A stretch of DNA of 64,000 nt, from NCBI GenBank assembly GCA_029817715.1, contig JARUPY010000189.1, positions 1,674,001 through 1,738,000 of the forward strand, read 5' to 3'. This DNA comes from Melastoma dodecandrum. Lineage: Eukaryota > Streptophyta > Magnoliopsida > Myrtales > Melastomataceae. Of the stretch, positions 48,601 to 63,601 are shown piece by piece; positions within the stretch are counted from its first letter, which is position 1, and each line of letters starts with the position of its first letter. The notes under the pieces were generated by a model that was not told the DNA's origin, did no database searches, and worked only from the letters and a program-made list of their open reading frames with translations. The translations under genes and the position numbers were made by a program.

Positions 48601-50068
48601 AGAAGGTTGAGGAGTACTTCTCAGGACTCGGGATACATGTCCCCGAACGCGTCACTCCTCCAGACCATTACATTGACATCCTAGAGGGTATAATCAAACC
48701 GACCACGGGGATTTCTCATGAGCATCTCCCGGTGCGGTGGATGCTCCACAACGGGTATAGGGTCCCACCAGATATGCTCAAGTACGCGGACGGACTTTCA
48801 AAGAATGCCTCCGACGGAGATCCGAACAACACAGATTCCAGCGTCAGGACAGAATCTGTCGACCCGTCCTTTGCAGGTGAACTGTGGCACGACATGGTGA
48901 GCAGTGCGGAGATCAAGCGCGACTTCATACAGCACAACTTCTTAAAGTCCCACGACTTGTCAAACCGAACTACACCGGGCATGTTACGTCAGTACAGATA
49001 TTATCTCGGAAGGTAAGTCCGTGACTCGTTGCTGATGAAATCCTTCTTCTTCAGAACGAATAGTGACACGGCCCACAGTGACTTCTCAGAGTGGGAAAGC
49101 AGAGATTACGAGACGCGAGGATACAGATGGTCGACTTCCTTATCTTGCTACTAGCCGGAGCATGCTTAGGTACACTTGCAAAAGTTAACGACGAGACGTT
49201 TGGGGCCCTCGGTTACACCTACACTGTCATTGGTGTCTGTAAGTTTGAAACCTCCCTTCCTAAAACTCAAACACGCCACAATTCGCCAGGGTCATCTCAT
49301 GTTTCGGCTTTGTCACGTGTCTTCAGCATTGCTCTGCAAGATTGCAGCTCTGAGATCGTTCAGCCTGGACAAATTACAGTACTGGAGAGAGAGCGCATCG
49401 GGGATTAGTAGCTCTGCCTACTTCTTGGCAAAGGACACTGTCGACCATTTCAGCACGCTGATCAAGCCTTTGGTTTATCTGTCGATGTTCTACTTCTTCA
49501 ACAACCCGAGATCGTCCTTCTTTGACAACTACGCCGTGCTGGTTTGCCTAGTGTACTGTGTGACCGGGATGGCCTACATATTCGCAATAGCCTTACAACC
49601 GGGTCCTGCTCAATTGGTGTGAGGCTTTTCCAAGCACGTATTCTTTTGAGCTACGTTGTCTGCTGCTGACAATGTTTTCTTTGGTTTCAATCACAGTGGT
49701 CGGTCCTTCTCCCAGTGGTCTTAACCCTGATTGCCTCACAGCAAGCGGAGAGCAACATGTTTGTGAAGTATCTCGCCGACCTATGTTACACGAAATGGGC
49801 GCTCGAAGCATTTGTCATAGCCAATGCTGAAAGGTTTCTGCCGCTACCTACTGTTTCATTTCCTTCCTCAAGGGTCTCTCAGGACTAATCATCCATTTGG
49901 AACCTTTTCAGGTATTCTGGGGTGTGGCTGATCACACGATGTGGGTCGTTGATGGAGAGCGGGTACAGCCTTAGTGACTGGAACATATGCCTAATACTCC
50001 TTGTGCTCACGGGAATCGCCGCTCGGGCAATCGCGTTCGTGTGCCTGATGACTTCGCAGAAGAAGTGA
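45602..50068 (+). CDS. ABCG24/ABCG28-type ABC transporter with Cys-rich N-terminus
   Basis: Half-size-type ABCG transporter of the plant clade with a long secreted-type N-terminal domain. Exons 45602-45840, 45932-46008, 46090-46365, 46489-46552, 46646-46792, 46907-46941, 47026-47099, 47185-48056, 48141-48437, 48524-49012, 49090-49238, 49327-49616, 49697-49833, 49912-50068; 3303 nt, 1100 residues, close to the roughly 1100 usual for this clade. A signal peptide ([11 protein letters not shown]) is followed by a Cys-rich region ([16 protein letters not shown]), a membrane segment ([17 protein letters not shown]), a basic linker with [16 protein letters not shown], then the [45 protein letters not shown]. 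Six C-terminal membrane helices end at TSQKK. Exon 1 was ended at 45840, not 45838, because only that keeps phase with exon 2. Homologues act at membranes in pollen and elsewhere; the substrate here is not evident. Confidence 0.93.
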
Positions 50069-50844
50069 AAAAAAAAAGTTCATATTGCACTGGCGGAACG
50101 ACAATTTTGTACGGGACAGAAATCGTTGTACATAAACAGCATTCGACTTGAATCGGCTAGACACGCATGGACAAACAAAATGGAACCAGAGATTCCCACG
50201 TTTCGCTTCGAAGAATCACGGATCTTCTGGTTATCCTTCACCTTCCAGGGATGATCTTCAGCACAAGTACTTCTTCAGGTCGATTTTTCCCTTTCTTTCC
50301 TTTCGAGACGCGCGGAGTTAGTCCGGGTTCTCGTCGATCGATTGTTGATTCGTGTCCTGGATGTATTACCATCTGAACAACTTCTTGAACAATGACATCT
50401 TGATCTGCATTTTTGGAATATAACTCAGAAAATCTGGAAGATGGCGAAGAAGAAGATCTAGAACACAAGATGATGTTTTTTTCTGGGCCCAAATTATGGG
50501 AAGGGGTGAGTAGTAAAATACACTAGCAATGAGATTTTGATCTTCTTCGGACATTCGCCCCATCTCTTCTGACAACATCCACCCCAGCCCACAAAATCCA
50601 ACAACTCCCTCTCCTGACCCAAACAAAAATTTAATCATCTTACCGCTCCCTGTAATAACAATAAACAACGATAATTCCCCGGAAAGGACAAACCTTTTTA
50701 ACAATTTTCTTAATCTAAACCGCCGCTCCTCAGGGGTCAAAAAGGGTCTCCTCGCCTTCCATCACTCACTCTCTGTGCTGTGGTGGACTCACCCCCCAAA
50801 AGGACTAATCTAATCCCCACAACCACACCCACAGTCGGGGTGTG
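50069..50844. other. intergenic, ABCG 3' UTR and upstream of the TRFL gene
   Basis: No recognised gene. A 124-codon minus-strand frame (50366-50740) has no motif I know and is not supported. Confidence 0.45.
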
Positions 50845-50850
50845 TATAAA
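50845..50850 (+). promoter_or_regulatory. TATA box, probably of the TRF-like gene
   Basis: GTGTATAAATG, followed about 30 bp later by sequence resembling a 5' UTR. The first coding exon I can support is at 53708, so a leader exon and a long intron of more than 2 kb would lie between. Inference only. Confidence 0.4.
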
Positions 50851-53707
50851 TGTTGCAACTGTGAAGTGATAAGAGGTTAAAAAGCTATCATCTTTTGCGA
50901 AACATCACACCCCCAACCGGATCTTGCTTTAGCTCTGATCATTTCTCCTGTTGTTAAGGGTTTCTGGCTGGATCGGAGCTGGTTCTTGCTCAACTGGGGG
51001 AGTCCCTGATTCCCTGCTCATGAACGGGGTTTGTGGGTGCTGTTCTTTCAGATGGAAACCCCCTCCCCCCCCCCCCCTATTTTGTTTTCCTGTAGCCCTT
51101 TCTGGGAAATGCACTTTTCTTGAGCTGGGGTCTGATCTGGTTTGCGGTTTCGGGGTTGTGTGTGTGCGTGAAGGTCGCCTCTTTTGGGCATGTGGTTTTT
51201 AGTTTTTTGTTTTGGGGGGTGGGGAGGGTTGTAGGTGTTTAAGGATCTTTGTTCTTCTTGGTGAAGGGGTTGCTTAATCGGCATGGCTTTACTTTGGGGG
51301 AGCTTCCTAGAGTTACTCTTTCGTAGGCTGCTTTTTTTCTTGTGCCAAAAACGATGGGAAATGTCTTCTTTGGGGCTGCTAGGGCAACTGCCGAGATGGC
51401 TGTGCCTTTGTTTTTCCGCGAGTTGTCCTGATGTTTGGTTTAATGTTTGTTCAGGCTCACGGAAGCCTGCCTGGTGTTTGCTGAGTTTGATCTCGGTGGC
51501 ATTGCGCATATTGCATGAGATTGTTATCTTACTTGATTCCTTGTCCCTGTATGAGCTGGATAGGGCATCATCGACTGATAATATGCGTGAACTCTGGGAA
51601 AATGTGGCATAGTGTTTGAGAGGTGTTATCATTGATGTTTATCAGATGAAATTTAGCATTCATCTGTAGTATAGCAGTAGGTGCAAGGTTGTTAAAAGCG
51701 AGATCCTACACGTGATCGGGAGGGGGCTGCAAGATCGTAAACTCGTAGGATCGTAAGTAAAATCGGAAGAGTTTACAAAATTATACATTTAACACATATA
51801 TATATGCATGCATGAGAACAAATAGCAAATCACATCAATAACACACAGGGAATAAGTCCATACTCATAAAATTAGAGTGCTTGACGAGATTAAGAGTCAC
51901 GAAACATAACATAAGGCTAAGCACTAAACAAAATACACCATAAATGTCTAAAAGACGTTTTAAAGTTCACTAAAGTCACAAGTCATAAAAGCATAACAAA
52001 AACATCTACGGATCCAACAAAACATTCAGGTTTTTATCAAAATAATCATTTTCCTCCTTAGCATCTTCATTTTCCTCCTCGAATTCATCATTTTCAAAGT
52101 TTGGAATTCTCAAATCATCATCACCTACACTACTAGCTCCACCTTCCTCTCCATCTTCTTTCCACTTGAGATGGTCTCCCTGTGAATCGGTATTTTCTTC
52201 TCAAAATCTTCCAATATTAGATTAATGTAATGGGCAGCACAAGGAGTCCAATATAAATTCTTCCTTTTCTCCATCAATAAGTCCCCTGCAGCCTTATAAT
52301 TTGCTGCATTATCTGTGACAATTTGGATGACATTCTCTTCTCCAACCTCCTCAACAACTCGCCAATCATCTTATAAATGTTGGCAGCAGTCTTACAAATG
52401 TGAGAGGCATCAATGGACTTTAAGAAAACAGTATCTATTGGGCTATTAACCAGAAAATTTAGAATAGTCCTCCGACGCTTGTCAATCCATCCATCAGTCA
52501 TGATTGAGCGTCCAAAGTTCTTCCAATGATTCTTATGATGTTGGATAGCCTCTTTAGTCGAATTCACTTGCTGCTTCAAATACTTAATTCGAATCTCATG
52601 GTAAGAAGGTGGCTTGAACCCAAGTCCATGTCGAGCAACCAGTTCAAACATCTTCAAAAATTCTTCACACTTTGTCACATTGAAGGGAATGACATTGTTG
52701 TAGAAAAAGGAAGCAATTGCTTCACCAGCCTCCTCTCTAAGTCCCTTCTTGAAGATGGTATTCATCGTTTTATGAGAGCTTACACTTCTTTTGAAGATAT
52801 TCTGTCCATATTGCGAGGAATAATCTAGTTGTTGCTCCGTGCTTGCTGGCCCATCATCAACCGAAGACAATTTAGACTTCTTAATCAATCTTTCCAACAA
52901 TGTATAAACAACCTCCATCATCTTGCTTTTCACATCATCAGGGCTGCTCTACATACTCAAACATCTTTATTTGTTTCAGCAAGATCATGTTTTAGCCTAT
53001 AAACGGCTCAACTCATCACTTTCTCGCAATACTTGCACTTAATGATCCAGGGATTGCTATCAACCGCAATTCCATGCTCCCAGGCCACGTCTTCCCTGGC
53101 TCCTGGAGCATTTTTTGGAGTTTTGTGTTTTGATGCAGGTACAGTACGTGAAGAACTACCACTTTCGGACATGATTGTCTTCTTCTTACTCGTTAACTGC
53201 GGTCAAGCAAAAGAGCAGCAGGTCACAACCGCAAGCAATTAAACATATATAACAGACAATCAAAGCACCACACACATGGAACCCCATAAATCACCTGTTC
53301 TCAATGTTCACAAGGATGTTTTTAATGAGATAGAACCCCATAAAACACCTACTGTAGTTGTGCACTTTATTATTTTCTCGCATGCAATGTCGTTGCTATT
53401 TGGACCGTTTATCTGGACTCATTATCTAAGTCCTAAGATCAAGAAATTGGCCTTGAGTTATTCCTGTTTTTTTTTTTTGGGTCTTGTTCCTTTGCCCACA
53501 CATATCTCCATCATTCGCATGTCGATTGGTTCTGCCCTCGTTAAACATTGAGTGTTTCCCATCAGATGTTGATGGATTGTGACGATCTTCATCTTGCCAT
53601 TCTGCATAAAGTCAAGTTTCTTGAATTCTTTTAAGATACCCTTTGCTAATGTATACTACTTATTGTGTTGTAAGGTCAAAGTTGAAAGCTCCTTGGTCCA
53701 TACTACA
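50851..53707 (+). other. probable 5' UTR exon and long 5' intron of the TRF-like gene
   Basis: No confident coding sequence on the plus strand. A C-run at 51067-51078 and T/G-rich sequence to about 51650 are intron-like. The hAT remnant lies at 52040-53172; a possible hAT terminus, CAAGGTTGTTAAAAGCGAG, is at 51684, but I found no matching right end. Confidence 0.4.
52040..53172 (-). pseudogene. decayed hAT-family transposase (BED finger and DUF659)
   Basis: Minus strand, starting MSESGSSSRTV at 53172. A BED zinc finger follows (AWEHGIAVDSN, IIKCKYCEKVMS, stop, YRLKHDLAETNKDV). Then, from about 52933, comes the DUF659 region: FFYNNVIPFNV, ARHGLGFKPPSYHEIR, SIMTDGWIDKRRRTILNFLVNSP and FLKSIDASHI. 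The frame slips near 52325, after which VTDNAANYKAAGDLLM and LYWTPCAAHYINLILEDF continue. Catalytic acidic residues of the DUF659 part (MTDGW, VTDNA) persist, but the C-terminal dimerisation region is missing. An acidic tail replaces it around 52040-52130. Non-autonomous relic. Confidence 0.85.
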
Positions 53708-56324
53708 ATGAGCGAGGCATCTCAAGTGAAGCATGAACAAGAAGAACCTAAAGACCCTAACTTCTATGTCGATAATTTCCTGTCCATGGATATGGACAAC
53801 GATGGGAAGTACTTTGGAATTGATGAATTTTCTAATCAGGAGGACCATAAACCAAAATCTGCAAAGGGTAAGGCATGCCGCCATTCAGAGTTATTACTTT
53901 CCCATTTAAAGTGCTTGTGTGTATCCGTCTTTCACTATTGTGTTGTTTTTCCTTCAGCCGATGCATAAATGGAAAATAAGCTGGTGCTTAAAAGGATTAT
54001 TTCCCCTAAATTAAAAATTGGAGTTTTATCTTCCTTTTCTTTCTTGTAGATTGTCCTTTTTATCTTTTTCTCTAAGATCACTACTTTTATGATCTAGAGA
54101 CTGTTGTGATATGATAACATATGCTGTGACTTTCTCTTTAAATGCATTGACTTCCCAAAGATTATCTTATCTTACCATTTCTCAACAATACGAATGGCAA
54201 TGCCACAATGTTATATTTACTCATGGACTCGCAAATGAGATGATCTATCATTTACTTCTATGACAGTTGGTCGTCATTCTTACAAAACTCAGCAAGGAGA
54301 AGAAGATCTAAATCTCGGGGTAAGTTGCCAATGAATCTGAACTTAAGTCGATGTCTTTATTCTTTCATGTATGCATTATTACATGGCCTTTCATGCAAAC
54401 TGATCTTTGTCACAACTACATTCCTCAATCAGGGTGCCCTCCATTGTGATCCATTGTTCTTTTAGTTAGACGAGTTTCCTGCTATGATCTCCCTTGATTT
54501 TCTCATCTTTATCCTAATAAGAGTACCTTCTAATCCAAGGGATGACTCTCTTTTAGGCTCTTGATGGAATTTTGGATGAAATTGACGAAGTGGAAGGTGA
54601 TGATGCTGCTCAGAGTCTAGCAGCTGCATGTAAAGACTATTTATTAGGTAATATTGATGCTTTGAAGTCCTTTTGTACCAAATAAATCTCAAATATTATC
54701 ATTTATTTGATGATCTTCTCTTCTAGATTTAGATTTCACGCAGGAAATCTCCGCCTTAAATCACCGTCCCTCTGATAAGACAAGAATTGGAAACTCAAGT
54801 TCAGATAGTCATTCCCCCAGATGTAGTGGCAGCAGTAATGGTGCTGTTGTGATGTCAGAATCTTCAGCAGGGACAGACCCAGAGCACAACGGTCGTGATG
54901 GAACATGTAAAGTATCTGTTAACTATGAAATGAATGCATATGGCAGAGACCAGCATGGCCATGCCCAGCAGAGTGGAGTTATCAATCACTTGACTTCATC
55001 TAACATCGGAGAGCCTAACGAATTGTGGAATATGACGACCATTCGGGCTGCTGTACATTATAATGGGCGAAACAGTTTTGCTGAAGCAAGTGTAGATGAA
55101 ATGGATCTCAGGCAGAAGAGACAGCGGAAGCCTACTAGGAGGTATATTGAAGAATCAACAGAGCCAAAGTTGAGCAGATCTTTACATACACGAGAGAAGC
55201 TCGTAAATACCACTTCAAAGGGACAGCGTCCAAGGGGCCGGCCTCCCGGTCCTCTCCGTAGTATGATGCCAGGCATGATGACATCACTTCCAATGGAGGA
55301 GGAATCATCCGAAGGAGTTGGTATTGGAACATCATCTCGAGCTAGTTCAGAAAAAGGATTGGCGGAGAAGCATGAAAACTGCTCGGTATGACAAATCCTT
55401 ACTATTGTCACTCCTAGAAAGAAATCTGCTTGAATTGTTGGATAATAAGCGCCAACTTGTCTGTTATCGTTATATACCTTAAGGGTGAGCTTCTCATCTG
55501 TTATTGGGGTGGCTTTTACGTTAATGGCATCCATCTGTTCTGCTTAGGCAATATTGCAATCTCATGTCTTAAATTATTGATCTTTCTCATGATGCAGGAA
55601 GATGAATTAGGAGAAAGTTCCTTTGAGGATGAATCTGAAGATGAAATAACAAGGAACAGACCAAAAAAGAGTGGAGATCGCAGGAAACATCAAAGGATGT
55701 GGACACTTCCAGAGGTAGTCAAGTTAGTCGATGGAATTTCGGAATTTGGAGTTGGTAGATGGACACAAATCAAGAGACTCTCGTTCGCGGCATCACCTTA
55801 CAGGACACCTATAGATCTTCGGGTAATTCTTAATGTGGAAATTCAACTTACTTCTGCTATGACATTCGGGAATCTGAAACTAAACTGCACTGCAACTGCA
55901 GGATAAGTGGAGAAACCTCCTGAGAGCGAGTTGTGCTTTTAAACCTAACAATGGCACGGTTAGACATCATCTCCTTCTGTACTTCGGCCTTCCATTGGTC
56001 TTTCTTCATGTCGTTTGCCGCTGTATTGGTTGAATTTTGCTCATGTTTGGATATCACGTGGAGAAATGTGTTACCATTTACTCGTGAGATGGCTTAGTTT
56101 CCTGAATTCTAACTATTATATTGTCTATTATGGGCTCTCAATTTTGACAGACTGGGCCTGAAAAGAATTCTGGACGGCTGCTCCCAAAGTCGCTGCTACG
56201 CCGTGTCCATGAACTTGCCAGTTTACATCCATACCCAAGAAGGGGAGCTTCAAAGTCTTCCTTGCTATCCGTAGGAAAGAAAGGTGCCAGTGGTAGAAAC
56301 TTGCGTAGGAGGAGCAGCGCTTAA
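53708..56324 (+). CDS. TRF-like (telobox MYB) DNA-binding protein
   Basis: Member of the plant TRF-like MYB group, nuclear proteins with a C-terminal telobox MYB repeat. Exons 53708-53867, 54267-54319, 54557-54647, 54727-55385, 55598-55822, 55902-55958, 56151-56324; 1419 nt, 472 residues if 53708 is the start. An acidic N-terminal half includes GILDEIDEVEGDDAAQSLAA. A basic patch KRQRKPTRRYIEE and an AT-hook-like RPRGRPPGPLR lie in the 659-nt exon. The MYB repeat follows: RMWTLPEVVKLVDGISEFG, RWTQIKRLSF and the telobox helix TPIDLRDKWRNLLRAS, where relatives have VDLKDKW. The protein ends in a basic tail (LRRRSSA). An in-frame ATG exists at 53579 in likely intron or leader sequence. Telomere binding has not been shown for every family member; promoter teloboxes are an alternative target. 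Confidence 0.88.
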
Positions 56325-56688
56325 AAGAGCCACCCGGCTATATGCTGCAATCCTAGTTTCATCTGTACTAGCTGAGATTCGCTTGTCGAAGAGTCGTCGC
56401 GGATGCAATAATCCGGTGCAAGAAACAGACTTTTTCTTGTTCGTATTCTTAACAAGACTGATGTCTGATGACATAACAATGCTGTAAGAATCGTCTTCGT
56501 CTGATGCATATTTGCTTTATCTATTCTACTTTAAAAAAACTATGTTCTTGTATGTTCCTATTAGGCATAGGAAACAACTCAAACAAAGACCACCTTATTC
56601 ACGATGGCCAATATAAGTAGCAGATATCCAGGATCAGATAGTCGGCAACAATATAGATCCACTTGAATATCTCTAAGTCGGGTGCAGT

Positions 56689-59100
<2,412 letters not shown>

Positions 59101-59140
59101 TTAGTATTCAGATCCGGCGGAGTTGGTACCTTTTTTTTTT

Positions 59141-59402
59141 CCAAAAGAGTTATTTATTTGTCCCGAATTTTCTAACTTCCATCGTTTTAAAAAATTTTAA
59201 TTTTGCCTTAAAATAATTTTAATTTTCAAATTGGCGCTGTCCATAACGGTCGTTTCAATTACCTGACGTGTCACTAAATTTTCTTTTGTTTTTTTATGTG
59301 ATCTGACGTGTTTCTAACGTCTCTTTTGTTTTTCCTACGTGGACTATAATCGACGAAATAAATCAAGAAAGGGTTAAGGTTAGGGTTCTTCTACGGAGGT
59401 GA
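59141..59402 (+). repeat. MULE left terminal inverted repeat
   Basis: The inner part (about 59334-59402) matches the reverse complement of 63602-63670 almost perfectly: CCTACGTGGACTATAATC, GAAATAAATCAAGA and GGTTCTTCTACGGAGG. The outer part is more diverged but alignable through the CATAACGG / CGTAACGG block. It contains telomere-repeat-like GGGTTAAGGTTAGGGTT at 59371-59387. Confidence 0.88.
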
Positions 59403-59750
59403 ATTTTGACGAAATTCTCGATTCCTCGATTCCGGGGTTTTGGTTAGGCTTAGGGTTCCTCGAATTCCTCCTTTCCTTGGTTTTTGGTTTTTGTTCCTCG
59501 ATTCCTTCATTATTATTCCTTCTGGTTTTATTGTTTGTGTTTGTTTGTTGATTTTGTAAGGGTTCTTGAGTTGGGTTTTCTGAATGGGTTGTTTGTATGG
59601 TTTGTGCCTGTTTTCTTATTTTGTAAGGGTTCTTGGGTCGTGTTTTCTTAATGGGTTGTTTGGAGGTTTTGGGTTTATGATTCTGAACTGTTACGCCTGT
59701 GTGTATAGGTGTTATTTCATTGTTATTGTTAAATGTACGGGTTGATAATT

Positions 59751-60195
59751 ATGAGTCATAGCGATACCTTTGAAACAAGTGCGGTCTCGACAAATTCCAG
59801 CTTTGTTACTAGTGAAAGAATGTGCAAACATGAGCTACGAGCTGTATTGTACAACTCCTAGAGTAGAAGTAATCTAGGGAGACGATTCTTTCATTGTCCA
59901 ATGTGGAAGGTTGTCTGTACTTGTTGTTTCTGTATCTGTCTATGGTTATCTGTACCTGATGTTCTAATTTATGTTATTGTACATTTATTTGTTTGCAATA
60001 CGATGTGATTGCGGCTTTTTTACCTGGTTTAACGAAGTTATCCCCCCTCGCCAGAAAGAAATTATATCGAACCTTGTTGAGACGAAAAAGATGTTAGAAG
60101 GTAAGCTTGAGATGATGCAAAAAAAGGAATCTGCAATGGAAGATGTAATCAAGCATCTTGAGGCTGAGGTGATCAAGTATGAGATGTTGCAGTAA
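59751..60195 (+). pseudogene. GRF-type zinc-finger protein gene inside the MULE
   Basis: Exon 1 (59751-59909) reads MSHSDTFETS, then MCKHELRAVLYNS, a TAG, and LGRRFFHCPMWK. Exon 2 (from about 59996 to 60195) reads RCDCGFFTWFNEVIPPRQKE and then a coiled coil rich in Glu/Lys to YEMLQ. The C-x-H, GRRFFxCP and CDCGFF blocks are the GRF zinc-finger signature. After the stop, further sequence to about 60320 could encode a hydrophobic tail (VVVLISVVVVYI), as in related proteins with a membrane anchor. The acceptor site before exon 2 is not a clean AG, so the intron boundary is damaged or misplaced. Confidence 0.7.
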
Positions 60196-60639
60196 TCTCA
60201 TCAGCTGAAACAAAGTGCAAATCAAGTGATGATGAAAAAATTAGATAGAGATTTAAAGTTGATGAGTTTTGTTGTAGTGGTTTTAATCAGTGTTGTTGTA
60301 TATATAGCTCTGACATAGTTGTTGTGTTATGTATTAAGAATTAGTTCTCCCGATGCATTTAGCTAGAACATTGTCAGTTTGTACTCTACTGTCAGTTTCC
60401 ATACATTAATACATAAAGTTGTCTAACCAGAAAATCAGCCATACATATCAGGGCTGTCTAACATAATCCATTAACTAGAAGATCAGCCATACATGTCAGG
60501 GCTGTCTACATATCAGCCATACATGTCCATACATTAATTCAAAAGATCAGCCATACATGTACAATCAGAATCATTATCAAAAAATTGTCCAATATATCCA
60601 TTCAGGGTTGTCCAATCTCATCCATTTAGTGTCCAAGCT

Positions 60640-63414
60640 CATGCAACATCTCCAGTTTCAGCTGCTTGATTCAAACCTACACCCATTATCTTACTGCAAG
60701 TCCTCCTATTATGGCCTTCTTTGCCACACAACTTACACTTCACTCTCCAGTGATGACCAGAACTTATAGTACATAATATATTTAATGTTTAGAAGAATGT
60801 AAAAACATATAATAAAGCAGTTATTATATATCATATTGTGGATAGCTTAATGTTGCTTCTGCAGCTTCTGTGGACTGTTCAGATGGGGTTGGCTACGAAT
60901 TGACTGGCTGTGACGATGATTGAGATGATGGTTGTCTTTTACAGCTTCTCCTGTTGTGTCCCCAATTGCCACACAGTTTGCATTTCATGGGGTCCTCTCT
61001 GCTTTTCTTTCTGTTTTGTTTCCTAGGTCTTCCAGGCAACTTCTTATAAAGAGGTGGTCTAATTGGATCGCCCTCTACATGTGGCTAGAATTTGCTGCCT
61101 TCTAGTAGTTCCAGAACATGTATGTATGCTTGTCGATATATTTCCATCTTGAAACATGGATCAATATAATCATCTACCTTTCTCTTCATGTACAAAATAC
61201 AGGACAGTGCATGTGTACATAGAATGCCATGTAAGTCCCAAAATCTACAACTACAACTTCCAGCCTTTAGGTCAACTAAGAACTTATCTAATTCGGCCGC
61301 ATAGAAACTTCAAATTTTTCAATAATGGATGGTTTCACAACATGTTGTGCTGCATGTTCTTTCATGCTTTCTATATCCTCCCTGACATGTTATGTGACTA
61401 TATCAGCTCTCGTAGCAGCTGCCTTCTTTTTCTCTAATTGCCTTACCATTAAAAGATGTCTAATGTATTCTAACATATCAATTAAAGGTAATCTTCTAGC
61501 GACAATAATATAAGAGTTGAAAGTTTCGCACATGTTGTTACTAAGTGTATCTCACTTGCTAGAAATGTTGAAAAAGGCCTTACAGAAATGAAAGGGATCT
61601 TGTTTCTCGAAATCTTCAATGGCTTGAAGGGACCCGGGGATACCATCTCTTCCAACTTTCATTTCCTTCATGTCAATGTTAAAGTCAATTTCGTTTGTAC
61701 ATTTTACGGCTTTGTAGAAACAACTCTTCAGGAAAATACTCCTGTGCTTCACTTTTCAATTTTGGTAGATGTGTTTTGAACAATTCCTTGACTCGACATC
61801 ATGTGCAAGAGTGCTAATGGCGTTTAACAGACCCTAAAAGAGAATAATAATGTAATTAATGATTAGAAAGGTTATTTCAAATACAGAATAATAACACTGC
61901 AATAACTAAACCTTTTGTTGGTCGCTAATGAAAGTCCAACCATGCCCATTTCCAACATCCAATACTCTGAAAAGTATTTCAAGGAACCACTGCCATGAAT
62001 TCTGGTTTTCTCTTTCCACCACAGCCCATGCAATTGGGTACATGCCATCGTTCCCGTCGCATCCTACAACAATCAATAATATTCCTCCAACCTTGTTTTT
62101 TATGAAAGTTCCATCGAATCCCACAACATGTCTGCACCCTATAAGGAAACCCTTAATCAAATCCTCAAATCCTATGAATAATCTTCTAAAAGCGGTGTGT
62201 AGTCCTGTGGATAGTGTTAAATTGCAAGACAGCTCAAAACAACTCCCCGAATATTTGTTCTTCAAAGCAGCTAAATATGGCCGGAGCTTCCTGAAGTGAT
62301 AATCCACTGAACCAACCATCAATTAATCTGCAATCCAGCATGCCTTGTAACACTTCATGAGTCCAACTTCAATGGCGTATTTCTTCATTACCTCCTCTTG
62401 AATGTCTTTCGTCGTGGCACAAACTCTTCTTATATTACCTTCCACGTACTGTTCAGCTAACCATTTTGTAGTAGCTTGCCTATTTTACATGTTACGTGCA
62501 CACACATTTTTTATAACAAATGACTCATCTTTCTTCAACCAAGATCCATAAACTCTCCAGAGACAGCCAGGTTCGCATACAGCCTCTTTCTTCACTTTGG
62601 AATTTCGCCTCCAACGTAAATTGAATCCATTAGCAATGATATACCTCTGTATAGCATTATGCATATGTCTTGGTGCCTTAAAACACATTCCAGGTTTAAA
62701 CTTTATCTGCTTATGATCACAATGTGGATCATAGTTACTCAGTTCAGCTTTCAAGTGCTTTCTCTTAGATCCTATTGTGGATGTATCATCGTCTGGAAGC
62801 ATATCCTCATCTGACTTCTCATACTCAGATTCTTCTAGCTCATCATGTTTAACCAGATTAGTATCAGAACCTTCTATATCCACATTAACAACACAACTAA
62901 CATCTTCAATTTCAGGATAAATTCCAGCCATCCTCTCCTGGACATCCACATCATGCATATTTATGTCCTGGTGTGGCTCTGAGATACCCACATCTCCTTC
63001 ATCACTGTCAGAAAGGCTAAGACTAATATCCTCATCACTGTCAGTAAGACTAAGACTAATATCCAAACTAGTATCCTCATCCAAAACTTCATGGTCAGTT
63101 CCCTGGTCTATCATTGTCCCTTTACAGTAAATACTCAAAGTTGAACCATTAGGATATGCAGCACACATCTCTAAAATATCCTTGTCACTACAAATTTCCT
63201 TCATACTATCATCTGGAAGAGCATGCAACATCTTCCTGACACTGCAACCAGAATCTTGGGAAAAGGCTACCAAGGTGAAATAGCCCATCATATCACAATC
63301 TACATTGCCAAATTTAAACACATACCACCAACGTACTGAAATATGTCTCCCTGCGACACTACACCACCTACATGCATGTCCATCGAAAGGCCATTCATTC
63401 TGACTTGTCCACAA
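60640..63414 (-). pseudogene. MuDR-type MULE transposase, decayed
   Basis: Minus strand. The N-terminal region includes MGYFTLVAFSQDSGC, then an acidic stretch. The MuDR domain follows (MCFKAPRHMHNAIQRYIIANG, CEPGCLWRVYGSWL). A stop at about 62487 and another near 62322 interrupt before the DDE core, which keeps CRHVVGFDGTFIKN, VGCDGNDGMYPIAWAVVE and WTFISDQQK. Further on, a SWIM finger reads CSCRFWDLHGILCTHAL (about 61210-61265), followed by CCHC knuckles MKCKLCGNWGHNRRSC (about 60940-60990) and VKCKLCGKEGHNRRTC (about 60690-60750). All the domains of an autonomous MULE transposase are present, but the frame is broken several times. Confidence 0.85.
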
Positions 63415-63601
63415 TCAAGAACCCGTTAGGTATGCGAAACAATCTACTGCAACAACCCGAGCAAACCTTGATATGAACCATACAAACAACAACCATTACA
63501 AAATGAAGAAATAGACACAATCCACTTAATCAGAAAGAAGAACAATGAAGCAATTGAGGAACAACAAACCAGTCGGCCCGGAATCGAAGAACAATCGATT
63601 A

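Noticed and set aside
50366..50740. 124-codon minus-strand frame between the ABCG and TRF-like genes
   Set aside because: No motif recognised, no promoter or splice evidence; likely chance.
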